Assembly (NCBI RefSeq): GCF_018613875.1
Contig: NZ_JAGGPJ010000007.1
Location: 1 to 64,000 of the forward strand
DNA: 64,000 nt
Origin: Arthrobacter sp. ISL-28
Lineage (GTDB): Bacteria > Actinomycetota > Actinomycetes > Actinomycetales > Micrococcaceae
Direction: 5' to 3'
The translations under genes were made by a program, and so were the position numbers. Under the pieces are notes generated by a model that ran no database searches, was not told where the DNA came from, and saw only the letters and a list, made by a program, of their open reading frames with translations. Positions 44,724 through 54,528 of the stretch are shown piece by piece (positions within the stretch are counted from its first letter, which is position 1; each line of letters starts with the position of its first letter).

Positions 44724-45553
44724 CCGTCCTGACCCAGGGCCACAGCGTTACTGAGGAAGCGCGCAACAGGCGCTTTGGCCCGCTGTATTCCCGCAACGCC
44801 AGGGCAGTGATAGGGCGGGGACTGATGGCGACCAAGAGCAGCAACTGGCTGGTCATGCTGTCCGGGTTCTTTGAGCCCGTGCTGTTCCTGATTTCCATGG
44901 GCGTCGGCATGGGTGCCATGGTGGGCACCGTCCAGGGCCCGGGAGGCCAGGAGATCAGTTATGCGGCGTACATCGCGCCCGCACTCCTCGCCGTTTCGGC
45001 CATGAACGGCGCCATCTACGACTCAACCTGGAACGTCTTTTTCAAGATGAACTTCGCGAAGCTCTACCAGGGGATGCTTTACACCTCGTTGGGTCCCCTG
45101 GACGTGGCGATGGGCGAGATCTTCCTGGCGCTGCTGCGCGGGCTGCTGTACGCCACAGGCTTCACCGCCGTCATGGGCCTCATGGGACTCATCACCACGC
45201 CGTGGGCACTCCTGATGATCCCCGCCTCGGTCCTCATCGCCTTCGGCTTTGCCAGCTTCGGCATGGGCATCACGAGCTTTATGAAGACCTTCCAACAGAT
45301 GGACTGGATCAACTTCATCATGCTTCCGATGTTCCTGTTCAGCGCCACGTTCTATCCGCTCAGCGTGTACCCGCAGTACATCCAGTGGCTGATTCAGGCG
45401 ATGCCGCTCTGGCACGGCGTAGAACTGCTGCGGCAGATCAGTGCAGGAGCCTTCACCCCGGCGACGGCCATTCATGTCGGCTATTACCTGGTGATGATCG
45501 TCCTCGGTCTCATGCTGACCACCGGCAGGCTCCGCAGCCTCTTCCTCAAGTAG
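44720..45553 (+). CDS. ABC-2 type permease, second of pair
   Basis: 277 residues from GTG 44720, overlapping the first permease. Six hydrophobic segments; SYAAYIAPALLAVSAMNGAI and the MLPMFLFSATFYPLSVYPQY segment mirror the first permease, so the two probably form a heterodimer with the ATPase. The N-terminal SRNARAVIGRGLMATKSSNW precedes the first helix. Confidence 0.88.
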   Translation: MTVLTQGHSVTEEARNRRFGPLYSRNARAVIGRGLMATKSSNWLVMLSGFFEPVLFLISMGVGMGAMVGTVQGPGGQEISYAAYIAPALLAVSAMNGAIYDSTWNVFFKMNFAKLYQGMLYTSLGPLDVAMGEIFLALLRGLLYATGFTAVMGLMGLITTPWALLMIPASVLIAFGFASFGMGITSFMKTFQQMDWINFIMLPMFLFSATFYPLSVYPQYIQWLIQAMPLWHGVELLRQISAGAFTPATAIHVGYYLVMIVLGLMLTTGRLRSLFLK

Positions 45554-45647
45554 TAGTTGATCCGTGCAGGTTGCCTGCTTGCCGCCCGCTGTTCGCCGCG
45601 GGTGGAAGCGTTCATGCCCTGGCCCGTGGGTTTGAGACAATAGCTGC

Positions 45648-46211
45648 ATGCGATCTCTGGGCACCTCCAAATCTTCGTCCCATCCGGCCAAGGGCGGATT
45701 CTCCATGTTCCGCATCAGCGGTCCCGGTCTGTTGGTCCTGATGACGGCTTTTCTGGTCGCCGTCATCTTTGCAGCCAACCAGAACGACGTCGTCGGCTGG
45801 GTGGTCGCTGTCATCGCACTGTTCTGGCTCCTGCTGGCCTCCTTCGTGGTTTTCAGCATCCAGAAAGCCGCCAAGAAGGCCGGAGCGAAGCTGAACGAAG
45901 CCCAGAACGCGTTTAATGCGGCAGCCGGCCGTGCCCCGTCGCAGGCATCCGCGGACCACGGCGGAACCCGCCTTGTGGGCGAACGCGGCGAAGCGGAGGA
46001 AATCCGCGACATGAAGCTGGACCACTCGTTCAAGATCGTCCAGGTGCAGGTCCGCGTGGTGGAGCAGGAGCGCGCCAAGGGCGCCGCGGCGGACCAGGAC
46101 ACCATCCGCCGCGCCCTGGAAACCATCGAGATCACGGCCACCAATGCCCGGGACATGATCAAGTCCTCCGGCGGCTCCGGCGATCCGGTCGCTGGAACCA
46201 TCATCGACTAG
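45648..46211 (+). CDS. Conserved hypothetical membrane protein
   Basis: 187 residues. Two adjacent helices (GLLVLMTAFLVAVIFAANQN, then VVGWVVAVIALFWLLLASFV) form a hairpin anchor. The remainder is cytoplasmic: a short basic coiled segment (SIQKAAKKAGAKLNEAQNAF), then a charged helical region, KIVQVQVRVVEQERAKGAAA and DTIRRALETIEITATNARDM. No family was recognised. It immediately precedes the exonuclease gene on the same strand and is likely in one unit with it. Confidence 0.72.
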   Translation: MRSLGTSKSSSHPAKGGFSMFRISGPGLLVLMTAFLVAVIFAANQNDVVGWVVAVIALFWLLLASFVVFSIQKAAKKAGAKLNEAQNAFNAAAGRAPSQASADHGGTRLVGERGEAEEIRDMKLDHSFKIVQVQVRVVEQERAKGAAADQDTIRRALETIEITATNARDMIKSSGGSGDPVAGTIID

Positions 46212-46221
46212 AGTGGAACGA

Positions 46222-47055
46222 GTGAGCCCGGCATTGAAGAAGGACCACCTTCGCATCGCAACAGTCAACGTTAACGGCCTTCGTGCTGCCTACAAGAAGG
46301 GAATGGCGGAGTGGCTGGAAGCCCGCGAGGTGGACATCCTCACCCTGCAGGAAGTCCGTGCCCCGGACGCTATCGTCCACAAGCTGCTGGGCGAAGGGTG
46401 GCACATCCTGCACGCCGAAGCAGAGGCCAAGGGCCGCGCCGGCGTCGCCATCGCCTCCCGGGAGGAGCCACTCGAAACGCGGGCCCATATCGGAGACGAC
46501 TACTTCGCCACTGCCGGCCGCTGGGTGGAGGCGGATTTCCGCGTCCGGGACGCCGCGGGCAATCCCTCCCAGCTGACCGTGGTGAGCGCCTACGTGCACT
46601 CGGGCGACGTCGGGACGCCCAAGCAGGTCGACAAGTACCGCTTCCTGGACGTCATGACCACCCGCCTGCCCGAACTGTCCAAGCACAGCGACCACGCACT
46701 GGTCACGGGTGACCTGAACGTAGGCCACACCGAGCTGGACATCAAGAACTGGAAGGGCAACGTCAAGCGTGCCGGCTTCCTGCCCGAGGAGCGTGCCTAC
46801 TTTGACCGCTTCTTCGGCGAGGAAATCGGCTGGAAGGATGTCCACAGGGGCCTGGCGGGCAACGTCAACGGCCCCTACACCTGGTGGTCCCAACGTGGCC
46901 AGGCCTTCGACAATGATTCTGGCTGGCGCATCGATTACCATATGGCCACCCCCGCCCTCGCTGCCGCAGCTGTTTCGGCGGTCGTGGACCGCGCACCCTC
47001 GTGGGACACCCGTTTCTCTGACCATGCACCGCTGGTAGTGGACTACCGGCTCTAG
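46222..47055 (+). CDS. xth: Exodeoxyribonuclease III / AP endonuclease
   Basis: 277 residues from GTG 46222 (GAGTGGA upstream); GTG 46213 is possible but lacks a ribosome site. Acts in base excision repair. EEP-fold motifs: RIATVNVNGLRAAYKKG, then ILTLQEVRAP (metal Glu), VVSAYVHSGDVGTPKQVDKY, ALVTGDLNVGHTELDIKNWK (catalytic Asp-x-Asn), GWRIDYHMATPAL and the final FSDHAPLVVDY with the Asp-His pair. Confidence 0.93.
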   Translation: MSPALKKDHLRIATVNVNGLRAAYKKGMAEWLEAREVDILTLQEVRAPDAIVHKLLGEGWHILHAEAEAKGRAGVAIASREEPLETRAHIGDDYFATAGRWVEADFRVRDAAGNPSQLTVVSAYVHSGDVGTPKQVDKYRFLDVMTTRLPELSKHSDHALVTGDLNVGHTELDIKNWKGNVKRAGFLPEERAYFDRFFGEEIGWKDVHRGLAGNVNGPYTWWSQRGQAFDNDSGWRIDYHMATPALAAAAVSAVVDRAPSWDTRFSDHAPLVVDYRL

Positions 47056-47061
47056 TCTTAA

Positions 47062-48183
<1,122 letters not shown>

Positions 48184-48187
48184 GCCC

Positions 48188-48784
48188 ATGCCCGCCAACA
48201 GGAGAGCCAGCGACGGAATGAGCCTCGGGGTCATTCTGGGCTTCCCGCCTGAAATTGCGGAGGAACTGCAGCGATGGCGGGCGTCCTTCGGGGACCCCAT
48301 GGCCACCGTCATTCCGGCGCACATCACGCTCGTCACCACCACGCCAACCCAGGACTGGGAGGCCGCCCGGGAACATGTCCGCGAGGTGGCCCGCACCCAG
48401 ACGCCATTCATGGTCACGATCGCTGGCACCGGCTCCTTCCGGCCGGTTTCCCCGGTGGTCTTCATCAACGTGGAAGAAGGGTTCGGGGAGTGCGTCGAGC
48501 TGCACGAAAAACTGCAGACCGGTCCCTTGGAACGCGAGCTGCCTTTCGCCTACCACCCGCATGTGACCATCGCCCATGACGTGGCCCCGGAAAGCCTGGA
48601 TGAAGCGGAAACGGTACTGAAGGACTACAGGGCGACCTTCCCCGTGGTTAGCATGGGACTTTACGAGCACGATGCCGATGGCATTTGGCAGCTACGGGAA
48701 GAGCTTGACTTTGGTACCGAACCTGACGACGAACGGGAGCAGCTCCGAACAGCCGAAGCTGGCGGGGCAACCACTTCCCACTGA
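48188..48784 (+). CDS. 2'-5' RNA ligase / 2H phosphoesterase family protein
   Basis: About 198 residues from ATG 48188; ATG 48167 (inside trpS) and ATG 48218 are alternatives. Two HxT/S motifs define the 2H fold: HITL at 45-48 and HVTI at 125-128. The intervening strand region TPFMVTIAGTGSFRPVSPVV fits. It likely acts on cyclic-phosphate RNA or nucleotide ends, with no specific substrate known. The last 60-75 bases are shared with the start of the YihY-like gene in another frame. Confidence 0.8.
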   Translation: MPANRRASDGMSLGVILGFPPEIAEELQRWRASFGDPMATVIPAHITLVTTTPTQDWEAAREHVREVARTQTPFMVTIAGTGSFRPVSPVVFINVEEGFGECVELHEKLQTGPLERELPFAYHPHVTIAHDVAPESLDEAETVLKDYRATFPVVSMGLYEHDADGIWQLREELDFGTEPDDEREQLRTAEAGGATTSH

Positions 48785-49886
48785 ACGCGCCCGCCTGAAG
48801 CTGGAGGTCATCCACAAGAAGGTGGAATGGAGCAAGGCGCGCAGGTCGGGTAAAGGACCCGTGCCGCAGCTCCTAGCCCTGGTCCAATGGCTGCTCGCCC
48901 GGCTGAACGCCTTCCGGCCCGTGCGCGCCTGGCAGCACTACAACCTTCAGCGCGGACCGCTGCTCAGCGCCGGCATTGGCTTCAACATGTTCTTTTCGAT
49001 CACCGGTCTGCTCACTACCGGTTTCTCCGTTGCCGGATTGTTGCTCCGCGGGCAGCCAGCGCTTCTGGACCGAATCGTCAGCAGCGTGTCGGCAACTGCG
49101 CCGGGACTGTTGAAAACCGAAGGCCGGGAAGGACTAGTCGCCCCGGAAGAACTTCTGAACCCGGACGGCCTCGGCTGGACGGCGGTCATCGCCGCTGCAG
49201 TGACTGTGGTGACGTCTCTCCGCTGGATAGAGGGGATGCGCGGTGGCCTCCGCATCGTGCATCAGCTGCCTCCAGTGAAGCTGAACCCCGTGGTCCTCAA
49301 GCTCAAGGACGCGGGAATCCTCCTGCTGCTCGGAATCGCCCTTGTGCTCAGCGCAGGGGCGTCGCTGGTCTTCGGTACTGCAGCCGGCTGGGTGACTGAA
49401 CAACTCCGGCTCGATCCGCTGCTCTCCTGGCCCCTGACCACGTCCATCAAGATCGGTGTGCCGCTGCTGCTGGGCTGGGTTACGGCGCTCATCATGTTCC
49501 GGTTTGCCGGAGGACTCAAGCTGTCCCGCCGGGCGCTGCTGGAAGGGACCATCCTCGCGGCACTGGGGACCGCCGTCCTTCAGATCTTCAGCACGGAATT
49601 GTTGGCAAGCGCCGGTCGGAATCCGATCCTGGCTCCGTTCGCCATCATCATCGGGCTGCTGATCTGGTTCAACCTGGTCAGCCAGGTCTACCTTGTGGCC
49701 GCCGCTTGGTCGGCCATCCGTGAGGAGGACCTGAAGTCGGCTCCCGCTGCAAAAACCACCGGCTGGGGTCCCCGGCAGGTCCAGCCCGGTAAAACGCCGG
49801 TGGAACGGCACCACACCGCGGAGCATCCGCGGCCGGTGGGGGTCAGCGCCCGGCGTCGAGGTACTGATCGGCCCACGCCGCGATGA
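48711..49886 (+). CDS. YihY/virulence factor BrkB family membrane protein
   Basis: About 391 residues if started at TTG 48711. The start is uncertain because any start upstream of 48784 overlaps the 2H gene, but the family-typical segment LKLEVIHKKVEWSKAR lies just after the overlap. Six hydrophobic segments are visible, including LLSAGIGFNMFFSITGLLTT, DAGILLLLGIALVLSAGASL and PFAIIIGLLIWFNLVSQVYL. The family includes RNase BN misannotations, but no nuclease motif is present. The C-terminal 45 residues are basic and overlap the convergent hydrolase gene by 44 bases. Confidence 0.78.
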   Translation: MVPNLTTNGSSSEQPKLAGQPLPTERARLKLEVIHKKVEWSKARRSGKGPVPQLLALVQWLLARLNAFRPVRAWQHYNLQRGPLLSAGIGFNMFFSITGLLTTGFSVAGLLLRGQPALLDRIVSSVSATAPGLLKTEGREGLVAPEELLNPDGLGWTAVIAAAVTVVTSLRWIEGMRGGLRIVHQLPPVKLNPVVLKLKDAGILLLLGIALVLSAGASLVFGTAAGWVTEQLRLDPLLSWPLTTSIKIGVPLLLGWVTALIMFRFAGGLKLSRRALLEGTILAALGTAVLQIFSTELLASAGRNPILAPFAIIIGLLIWFNLVSQVYLVAAAWSAIREEDLKSAPAAKTTGWGPRQVQPGKTPVERHHTAEHPRPVGVSARRRGTDRPTPR

Positions 49887-50613
49887 TCTTCGCTGCCCGG
49901 GCGGCCTGGCCCTTGCCCGTCAGCAGGTGATCGCTGCCTTCGAGGGACACGAAGTTCCGCGGGTGGCGCGCCGTCTGGAAGATCGTGCTGGCGTTCTCAA
50001 TCCCCACGGTGTTGTCTGTGGGGGAGTGCAGGACCATCAGGGGCTTGTGCAGCCGCTTGATGCAGTCGGTGAGGTCGGCCTTTTCCAGGTCCTCGACGAA
50101 GTGCCGGCGGATCTCCACGCGTTTGCCGCCGAGGTCTACCTCTGCGCTGCCTTCGCTAAGGATCTTGTCCAGGGCAGCGTCAAAGACGTGGGCCACATGC
50201 TTCGGCGAGAACGGGGCAGCCACGGTGGCTACGGCGTCGAGCCCGGGGATCTCCGAGGCGGCGGCGAGGACGGCGGCCCCGCCGAACGAGTGGCCTACCA
50301 GCAGGGAGATAGCCCTGCCCTCGGCCCGCATGAATTCCGCAGCGCGGACGGTGTCCGCCACCTTGTGGCTGAAGGATCCTTCGGACCACATGCCGGCTGA
50401 ATCGCCGAGGCCCAGGTTGTCGAAGCGGAGCATGCCGATCCCGCTGTCCGCCAGGGACTTGCACATGCGCGATGCCGCGGGGCTGTCCTTGCCCAGCGTG
50501 AAGCCATGCGAGAACACACCCCAGCCCTTCACGGGGCCTTCCGGCACATCGAGAATGCCGGAGAGCAGTTCCCCGGTGGAACCTTCGAACGAGACTTTTT
50601 CGGAGCGGGACAC
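49843..50613 (-). CDS. Alpha/beta hydrolase (serine hydrolase, peptidase S9-like)
   Basis: 256 residues. Oxyanion-side HGFT is at 36-39. The nucleophile elbow GHSFGG has Ser109. The acid is probably Asp in LHSPTDNTVG, and the base is the His in EGSDHLLTG. Small cytosolic esterase of the type often fused to OsmC in other bacteria. Here it is stand-alone. Substrate unknown. Confidence 0.85.
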   Translation of the reverse strand: MSRSEKVSFEGSTGELLSGILDVPEGPVKGWGVFSHGFTLGKDSPAASRMCKSLADSGIGMLRFDNLGLGDSAGMWSEGSFSHKVADTVRAAEFMRAEGRAISLLVGHSFGGAAVLAAASEIPGLDAVATVAAPFSPKHVAHVFDAALDKILSEGSAEVDLGGKRVEIRRHFVEDLEKADLTDCIKRLHKPLMVLHSPTDNTVGIENASTIFQTARHPRNFVSLEGSDHLLTGKGQAARAAKIIAAWADQYLDAGR

Positions 50614-50654
50614 GGCGTCCTCTTTCGTTAGTGCCGGTGGCTTATTGGAAATAC

Positions 50655-50709
50655 GACGACGGCGCCGCTCACCGTACGTTTACCGTACGTGGTGAGCGAC
50701 GCCGTCGTC
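50655..50709 (-). terminator. Terminator of the sdhCDAB operon
   Basis: An extended hairpin: GACGACGGCG-C-CGCTCACC (50655 onward) pairs with the matching arm ending at 50709, with the inner CGTACG arms closing a small loop. On the minus strand it lies 14 bases after the sdhB stop and is followed by GTATTTCC. Confidence 0.75.
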
Positions 50710-50722
50710 CGCGTGAACTTAA

Positions 50723-51505
50723 TTAGATCTTGCGGGAGAGAATTGCCTGCTTGACTTCGGCAATCGCCTGGGTGACCTGGATGCCGCGCGGGCATGCTTC
50801 GGAGCAGTTAAAGGTGGTGCGGCAGCGCCACACACCTTCCTTGTCGTTCAGGATTTCCAGGCGCATGTCGCCGGCATCATCCCGGGAATCGAAGATGAAA
50901 CGGTGCGCGTTGACGATCGCGGCCGGGCCGAAGTACTGGCCGTCGGTCCAGAATACAGGGCAGGACGAGGTGCACGCGGCGCACAGGATGCACTTGGTGG
51001 TGTCGTCGAAGCGCTCACGGTCCTCGGCGGACTGCAGGCGTTCCTTGGTGGGCTCGTGGCCCTTGTTGATCAGGAACGGCATTACTTCGCGGAACGACTG
51101 GAAGAACGGCTCCATGTCCACGATCAGGTCCTTCTCCACCGGCAGGCCCTTGATGGGTTCAACCGTGATGGGCTTGGACGTGTCCAGGTCCTTCAGCAGG
51201 GTCTTGCAGGCAAGACGGTTGCGCCCGTTGATGCGCATGGCGTCGGAACCGCAGACGCCGTGGGCGCAGGAGCGGCGGAAGGAGACGCTGCCGTCTACTT
51301 CCCACTTGATCTTGTGCAAGGCGTCCAGCACGCGGTCCGTGCCGTACATCGTCAGCTTGAAGTCATCCCAGCGGGCTTCCTCGGAAACCTCGGGGTTGTA
51401 GCGGCGGACCCGCAGCGTGATGTCGAAGGTGGGAATTTCTCCGCCGCCTCCGACATGGGCAGGCAGCTCGACCTTTGAGGCTGGCTCAGCAAGTTCAGCG
51501 GACAT
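50723..51505 (-). CDS. sdhB: Succinate dehydrogenase iron-sulfur subunit
   Basis: 260 residues. The 2Fe-2S cysteines are in SFRRSCAHGVCGSDAMRING with a later Cys in RLACKTLL. The 4Fe-4S and 3Fe-4S ligands are in CILCAACTSSCPVFW and CRTTFNCSEACPRGI. It carries electrons from SdhA to quinone. Last of the sdhCDAB operon, one base after sdhA. Confidence 0.96.
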   Translation of the reverse strand: MSAELAEPASKVELPAHVGGGGEIPTFDITLRVRRYNPEVSEEARWDDFKLTMYGTDRVLDALHKIKWEVDGSVSFRRSCAHGVCGSDAMRINGRNRLACKTLLKDLDTSKPITVEPIKGLPVEKDLIVDMEPFFQSFREVMPFLINKGHEPTKERLQSAEDRERFDDTTKCILCAACTSSCPVFWTDGQYFGPAAIVNAHRFIFDSRDDAGDMRLEILNDKEGVWRCRTTFNCSEACPRGIQVTQAIAEVKQAILSRKI

Positions 51506-51506
51506 A

Positions 51507-53306
51507 TTAGTACTTCCTCACCATCGGCTCGTAGCGCGTAAATACAACCGGCTTGGTGGCAAGCCGAATCCCGGCGATGCTCTCCGCGGAACCGTCCGCG
51601 GGAGCGTGCTCGTCCTTGTACGCCATGGAGTGCTTCATGAATTTTTCGTCGTCGCGGTCCGGGAAGTCCTCGCGGAAGTGGCCGCCGCGGGATTCCTCGC
51701 GGTGCAGGGCAGCAACCGTCATGACCTTCGCCAGTTCCAGCAGGAAGCCCAGTTCAACGGCCTCAAGGAGGTCCAGGTTGAAGCGCTTGCCCTTGTCCTG
51801 GACGTTGATGCGCTTGTAGCGCTCCTCGAAGGATGCGATGTCCTTCAGAACCTGGTTGAGGGTCTCTGCCGTACGGAACACCTGCATGTTGGCGTCCATG
51901 GTGTCCTGGAGTTCCTTGCGGATCACGGCCACCTTTTCGTCGCCGGTGCCCTTGCGGGCGATGTCCAGCAGTTCCAGGGTGTAGGCCTCGGGATCCTCCG
52001 GGAGTTCCACGAAACCGGCCGTCTTGGCGTACTCAGCGGCGGCGATGCCGGCGCGCTTGCCGAACACGTTGATGTCCAGCAGTGAGTTGGTGCCGAGTCG
52101 GTTGGAGCCGTGGACAGAAACGCAGGCCACCTCGCCGGCAGCGTACAGGCCCGGAACCACGGTGTCGTTGTCTTGGAGGACCTCGGTGTTGATGTTCGTG
52201 GGGATGCCGCCCATGGCGTAGTGGGCCGTCGGGAAGACGGGGACCGGCTCCGTGTAGGGTTCCACGCCGAGGTAGGTGCGGGCGAACTCGGTGATGTCAG
52301 GGAGCTTGGCGTCGATGTGGGCGGGCTCAAGGTGCGTCAGGTCAAGGAGCACGTAGTCCTTGTTCGGTCCGCAGCCGCGGCCCTCGCGGACTTCGTTGGC
52401 CATGGAGCGGGCCACGATGTCGCGGGGTGCGAGGTCCTTGATGGTGGGGGCGTAGCGCTCCATGAAGCGCTCACCTTCGGAGTTTCGCAGGATGGCGCCC
52501 TCGCCACGTGCGGCCTCGGAAAGCAGGATGCCCAGCCCGGCTAGGCCGGTCGGGTGGAACTGGAAGAACTCCATGTCCTCCAGCGGAATGCCGCGGCGGA
52601 AGGCAATGCCCATGCCGTCACCGGTGAGGGTGTGGGCGTTCGATGTGGTTTTGAAGACCTTGCCGGCGCCGCCGGAAGCGAAAACCACCGACTTGGCTTG
52701 GAAAACGTGCAGCTCACCGGAGGCCAGGTCGTAGGACACGACCCCGGCGACGCGCTTCTGCTTGTACGGCGTGCCGTCCTCGCGCACTGCGTCTTCCTCG
52801 ACGGTGAGGAGGTCCAGGACGTAGTACTCGTTGTAGAACTCAACGTTATGCTTGACGCAGTTTTGGTACAGCGTCTGCAGGATCATGTGGCCCGTGCGGT
52901 CCGCTGCGTAGCAGGCGCGGCGGACAGGAGCCTTGCCGTGGTCGCGGGTGTGGCCACCGAAGCGGCGCTGATCGATCCGGCCTTCGGGCGTGCGGTTGAA
53001 CGGCAGGCCCATCTTCTCGAGGTCGAGCACAGCGTCGATGGCTTCCTTGGCCATGACTTCGGCGGCGTCCTGGTCAACCAGGTAGTCGCCGCCCTTGATG
53101 GTGTCGAACGTGTGCCATTCCCAGTTGTCTTCTTCGACGTTGGCCAATGCCGCACACATGCCGCCCTGAGCCGCGCCCGTGTGGGAGCGGGTGGGGTAGA
53201 GCTTGGTCAGTACTGCTGTTCGCGCGCGCTGACCGGATTCGATCGCGGCGCGCATGCCAGCGCCACCGGCACCGACGATGACGACGTCGTACTTATGGAC
53301 CTGCAT
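51507..53306 (-). CDS. sdhA: Succinate dehydrogenase flavoprotein subunit
   Basis: 599 residues from ATG 53306; a frame to 53336 adds ten unconserved residues. FAD-binding VGAGGAG at 11-17, the covalent-FAD His42 in TRSHTGAAQGG, the substrate region DQRRFGGHTRDHGKAPVRRA, and HYAMGGIPTN. Oxidises succinate to fumarate. Complete, with the usual C-terminal AFKDEHAPADGS type end. Confidence 0.96.
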   Translation of the reverse strand: MQVHKYDVVIVGAGGAGMRAAIESGQRARTAVLTKLYPTRSHTGAAQGGMCAALANVEEDNWEWHTFDTIKGGDYLVDQDAAEVMAKEAIDAVLDLEKMGLPFNRTPEGRIDQRRFGGHTRDHGKAPVRRACYAADRTGHMILQTLYQNCVKHNVEFYNEYYVLDLLTVEEDAVREDGTPYKQKRVAGVVSYDLASGELHVFQAKSVVFASGGAGKVFKTTSNAHTLTGDGMGIAFRRGIPLEDMEFFQFHPTGLAGLGILLSEAARGEGAILRNSEGERFMERYAPTIKDLAPRDIVARSMANEVREGRGCGPNKDYVLLDLTHLEPAHIDAKLPDITEFARTYLGVEPYTEPVPVFPTAHYAMGGIPTNINTEVLQDNDTVVPGLYAAGEVACVSVHGSNRLGTNSLLDINVFGKRAGIAAAEYAKTAGFVELPEDPEAYTLELLDIARKGTGDEKVAVIRKELQDTMDANMQVFRTAETLNQVLKDIASFEERYKRINVQDKGKRFNLDLLEAVELGFLLELAKVMTVAALHREESRGGHFREDFPDRDDEKFMKHSMAYKDEHAPADGSAESIAGIRLATKPVVFTRYEPMVRKY

Positions 53307-53408
53307 ACCAGACGCTCTTTCTCTCAAAATTCGCAATAAAACAACGGGCGGGCTGAGGCCTGCGCCGCAAAGTGATGCCCGCCGGTAGGGGCGGGCAGCC
53401 GCAGCTCG

Positions 53409-53885
53409 CTACGCGGGGCAGAAGCCACCGGGGAGCTGGACGCCGTCCACTACCGGGCACGGGTTGAAGGTGAAGATCACCAGGGTGCCGAGGATGATGA
53501 TGACGGCGGTGGCGGCATAGAGGACCATCTTGAGCCAGAAGCGGGTGGAATCCTTCTCGGCGTAGTCGTTGATGATGGTGCGAACGCCGTTGGTGCCGTG
53601 CAGCATGGCGAGCCACAGCATGGCGAGGTCCCAGAACTGCCAGAACGGGTCAGCCCACTTACCCGCGACAAAGCCGAAGTCGATGGCGTGGATGCCTTCG
53701 CCCACGAGGAGGTTAACGAAGAGGTGGCCGAAGATCAGAACAACCAGCACCACGCCGGAGAGGCGCATGAACAGCCAGGCCAGCATTTCGAAGTTGCCAC
53801 GGGAACTGCCGGTCCGGCGGTACTCCGGGGCAATCTTGCCGCTGGTGTCTTTGCTGCGCGGGGACGGAATCTGCGTTGCGGTCAT
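53409..53885 (-). CDS. sdhD: Succinate dehydrogenase hydrophobic membrane anchor
   Basis: 158 residues with three membrane helices: LFMRLSGVVLVVLIFGHLFV, DLAMLWLAMLHGTNGVRTII (with the heme-region His) and KMVLYAATAVIIILGTLVIF. A polar N-terminal leader of about 35 residues precedes. Binds heme/quinone with SdhC. sdhC ends 3 bases upstream. Confidence 0.9.
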   Translation of the reverse strand: MTATQIPSPRSKDTSGKIAPEYRRTGSSRGNFEMLAWLFMRLSGVVLVVLIFGHLFVNLLVGEGIHAIDFGFVAGKWADPFWQFWDLAMLWLAMLHGTNGVRTIINDYAEKDSTRFWLKMVLYAATAVIIILGTLVIFTFNPCPVVDGVQLPGGFCPA

Positions 53886-53888
53886 GGC

Positions 53889-54269
53889 TTAGTGACCTCC
53901 GAGTGCGAGGGAGAGGTGGCGGATGGAGAAGGCCACCATGGTGACGATCCAGAGTCCGAGCACGGCCCAGAGCATCTGGCGCTGGTACTTGGCACCCTTC
54001 TTCCAGAAGTCGACGGCAATGATCCGCAGGCCGTTAAAGGCGTGGAACACAATCGCTGCGACAAGGCCCGTTTCACCCAGGGCCATCAGCGGGTTCTTGT
54101 AGGCACCGATCACCGCGGTGTAGGCCTCCGGCGACACCCTCACGAGGGAGGTGTCCAGCACATGGACTAATAAGAAGAAAAAGATCACAACACCGGTGAT
54201 GCGGTGTCCTACCCAGGACCACATGCCTTCACGGCCGCGGTACAAGGTGCCAGCTGGTTTCGTCGGCAC
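53889..54269 (-). CDS. sdhC: Succinate dehydrogenase cytochrome b subunit
   Basis: 126 residues from GTG 54269, chosen for GGGAGG eight bases upstream. SdhC signature GMWSWVGHRITGVVIFFFLL contains the conserved Ser/His region; a second motif, HAFNGLRIIAVDF, carries the heme His. Three helices. First gene of the sdhCDAB operon. Confidence 0.93.
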   Translation of the reverse strand: MPTKPAGTLYRGREGMWSWVGHRITGVVIFFFLLVHVLDTSLVRVSPEAYTAVIGAYKNPLMALGETGLVAAIVFHAFNGLRIIAVDFWKKGAKYQRQMLWAVLGLWIVTMVAFSIRHLSLALGGH

Positions 54270-54528
54270 TGAATAAACCTCCCTGCAACACAGCGGCGCT
54301 GGCACGGGATCCATGCGGGGGGAACGCCTGCTGTGAGAGCACTCGTAGCTCAGGCCTAAATCTAGGCTTCGCTCACAGCTTATTCAATTCAGGAGTTCCT
54401 TGCTGGGCGCCTCCTGCAAGGTTTTTTCGGTTTTTTTGAGACAAATGCCACATTATCTTCCCTCTGTGTCCGCCCCGCCTGTCCAGCCGACGGGGCACCT
54501 TGAGGGTCGTCGGCTAAAGTATGCCGTG

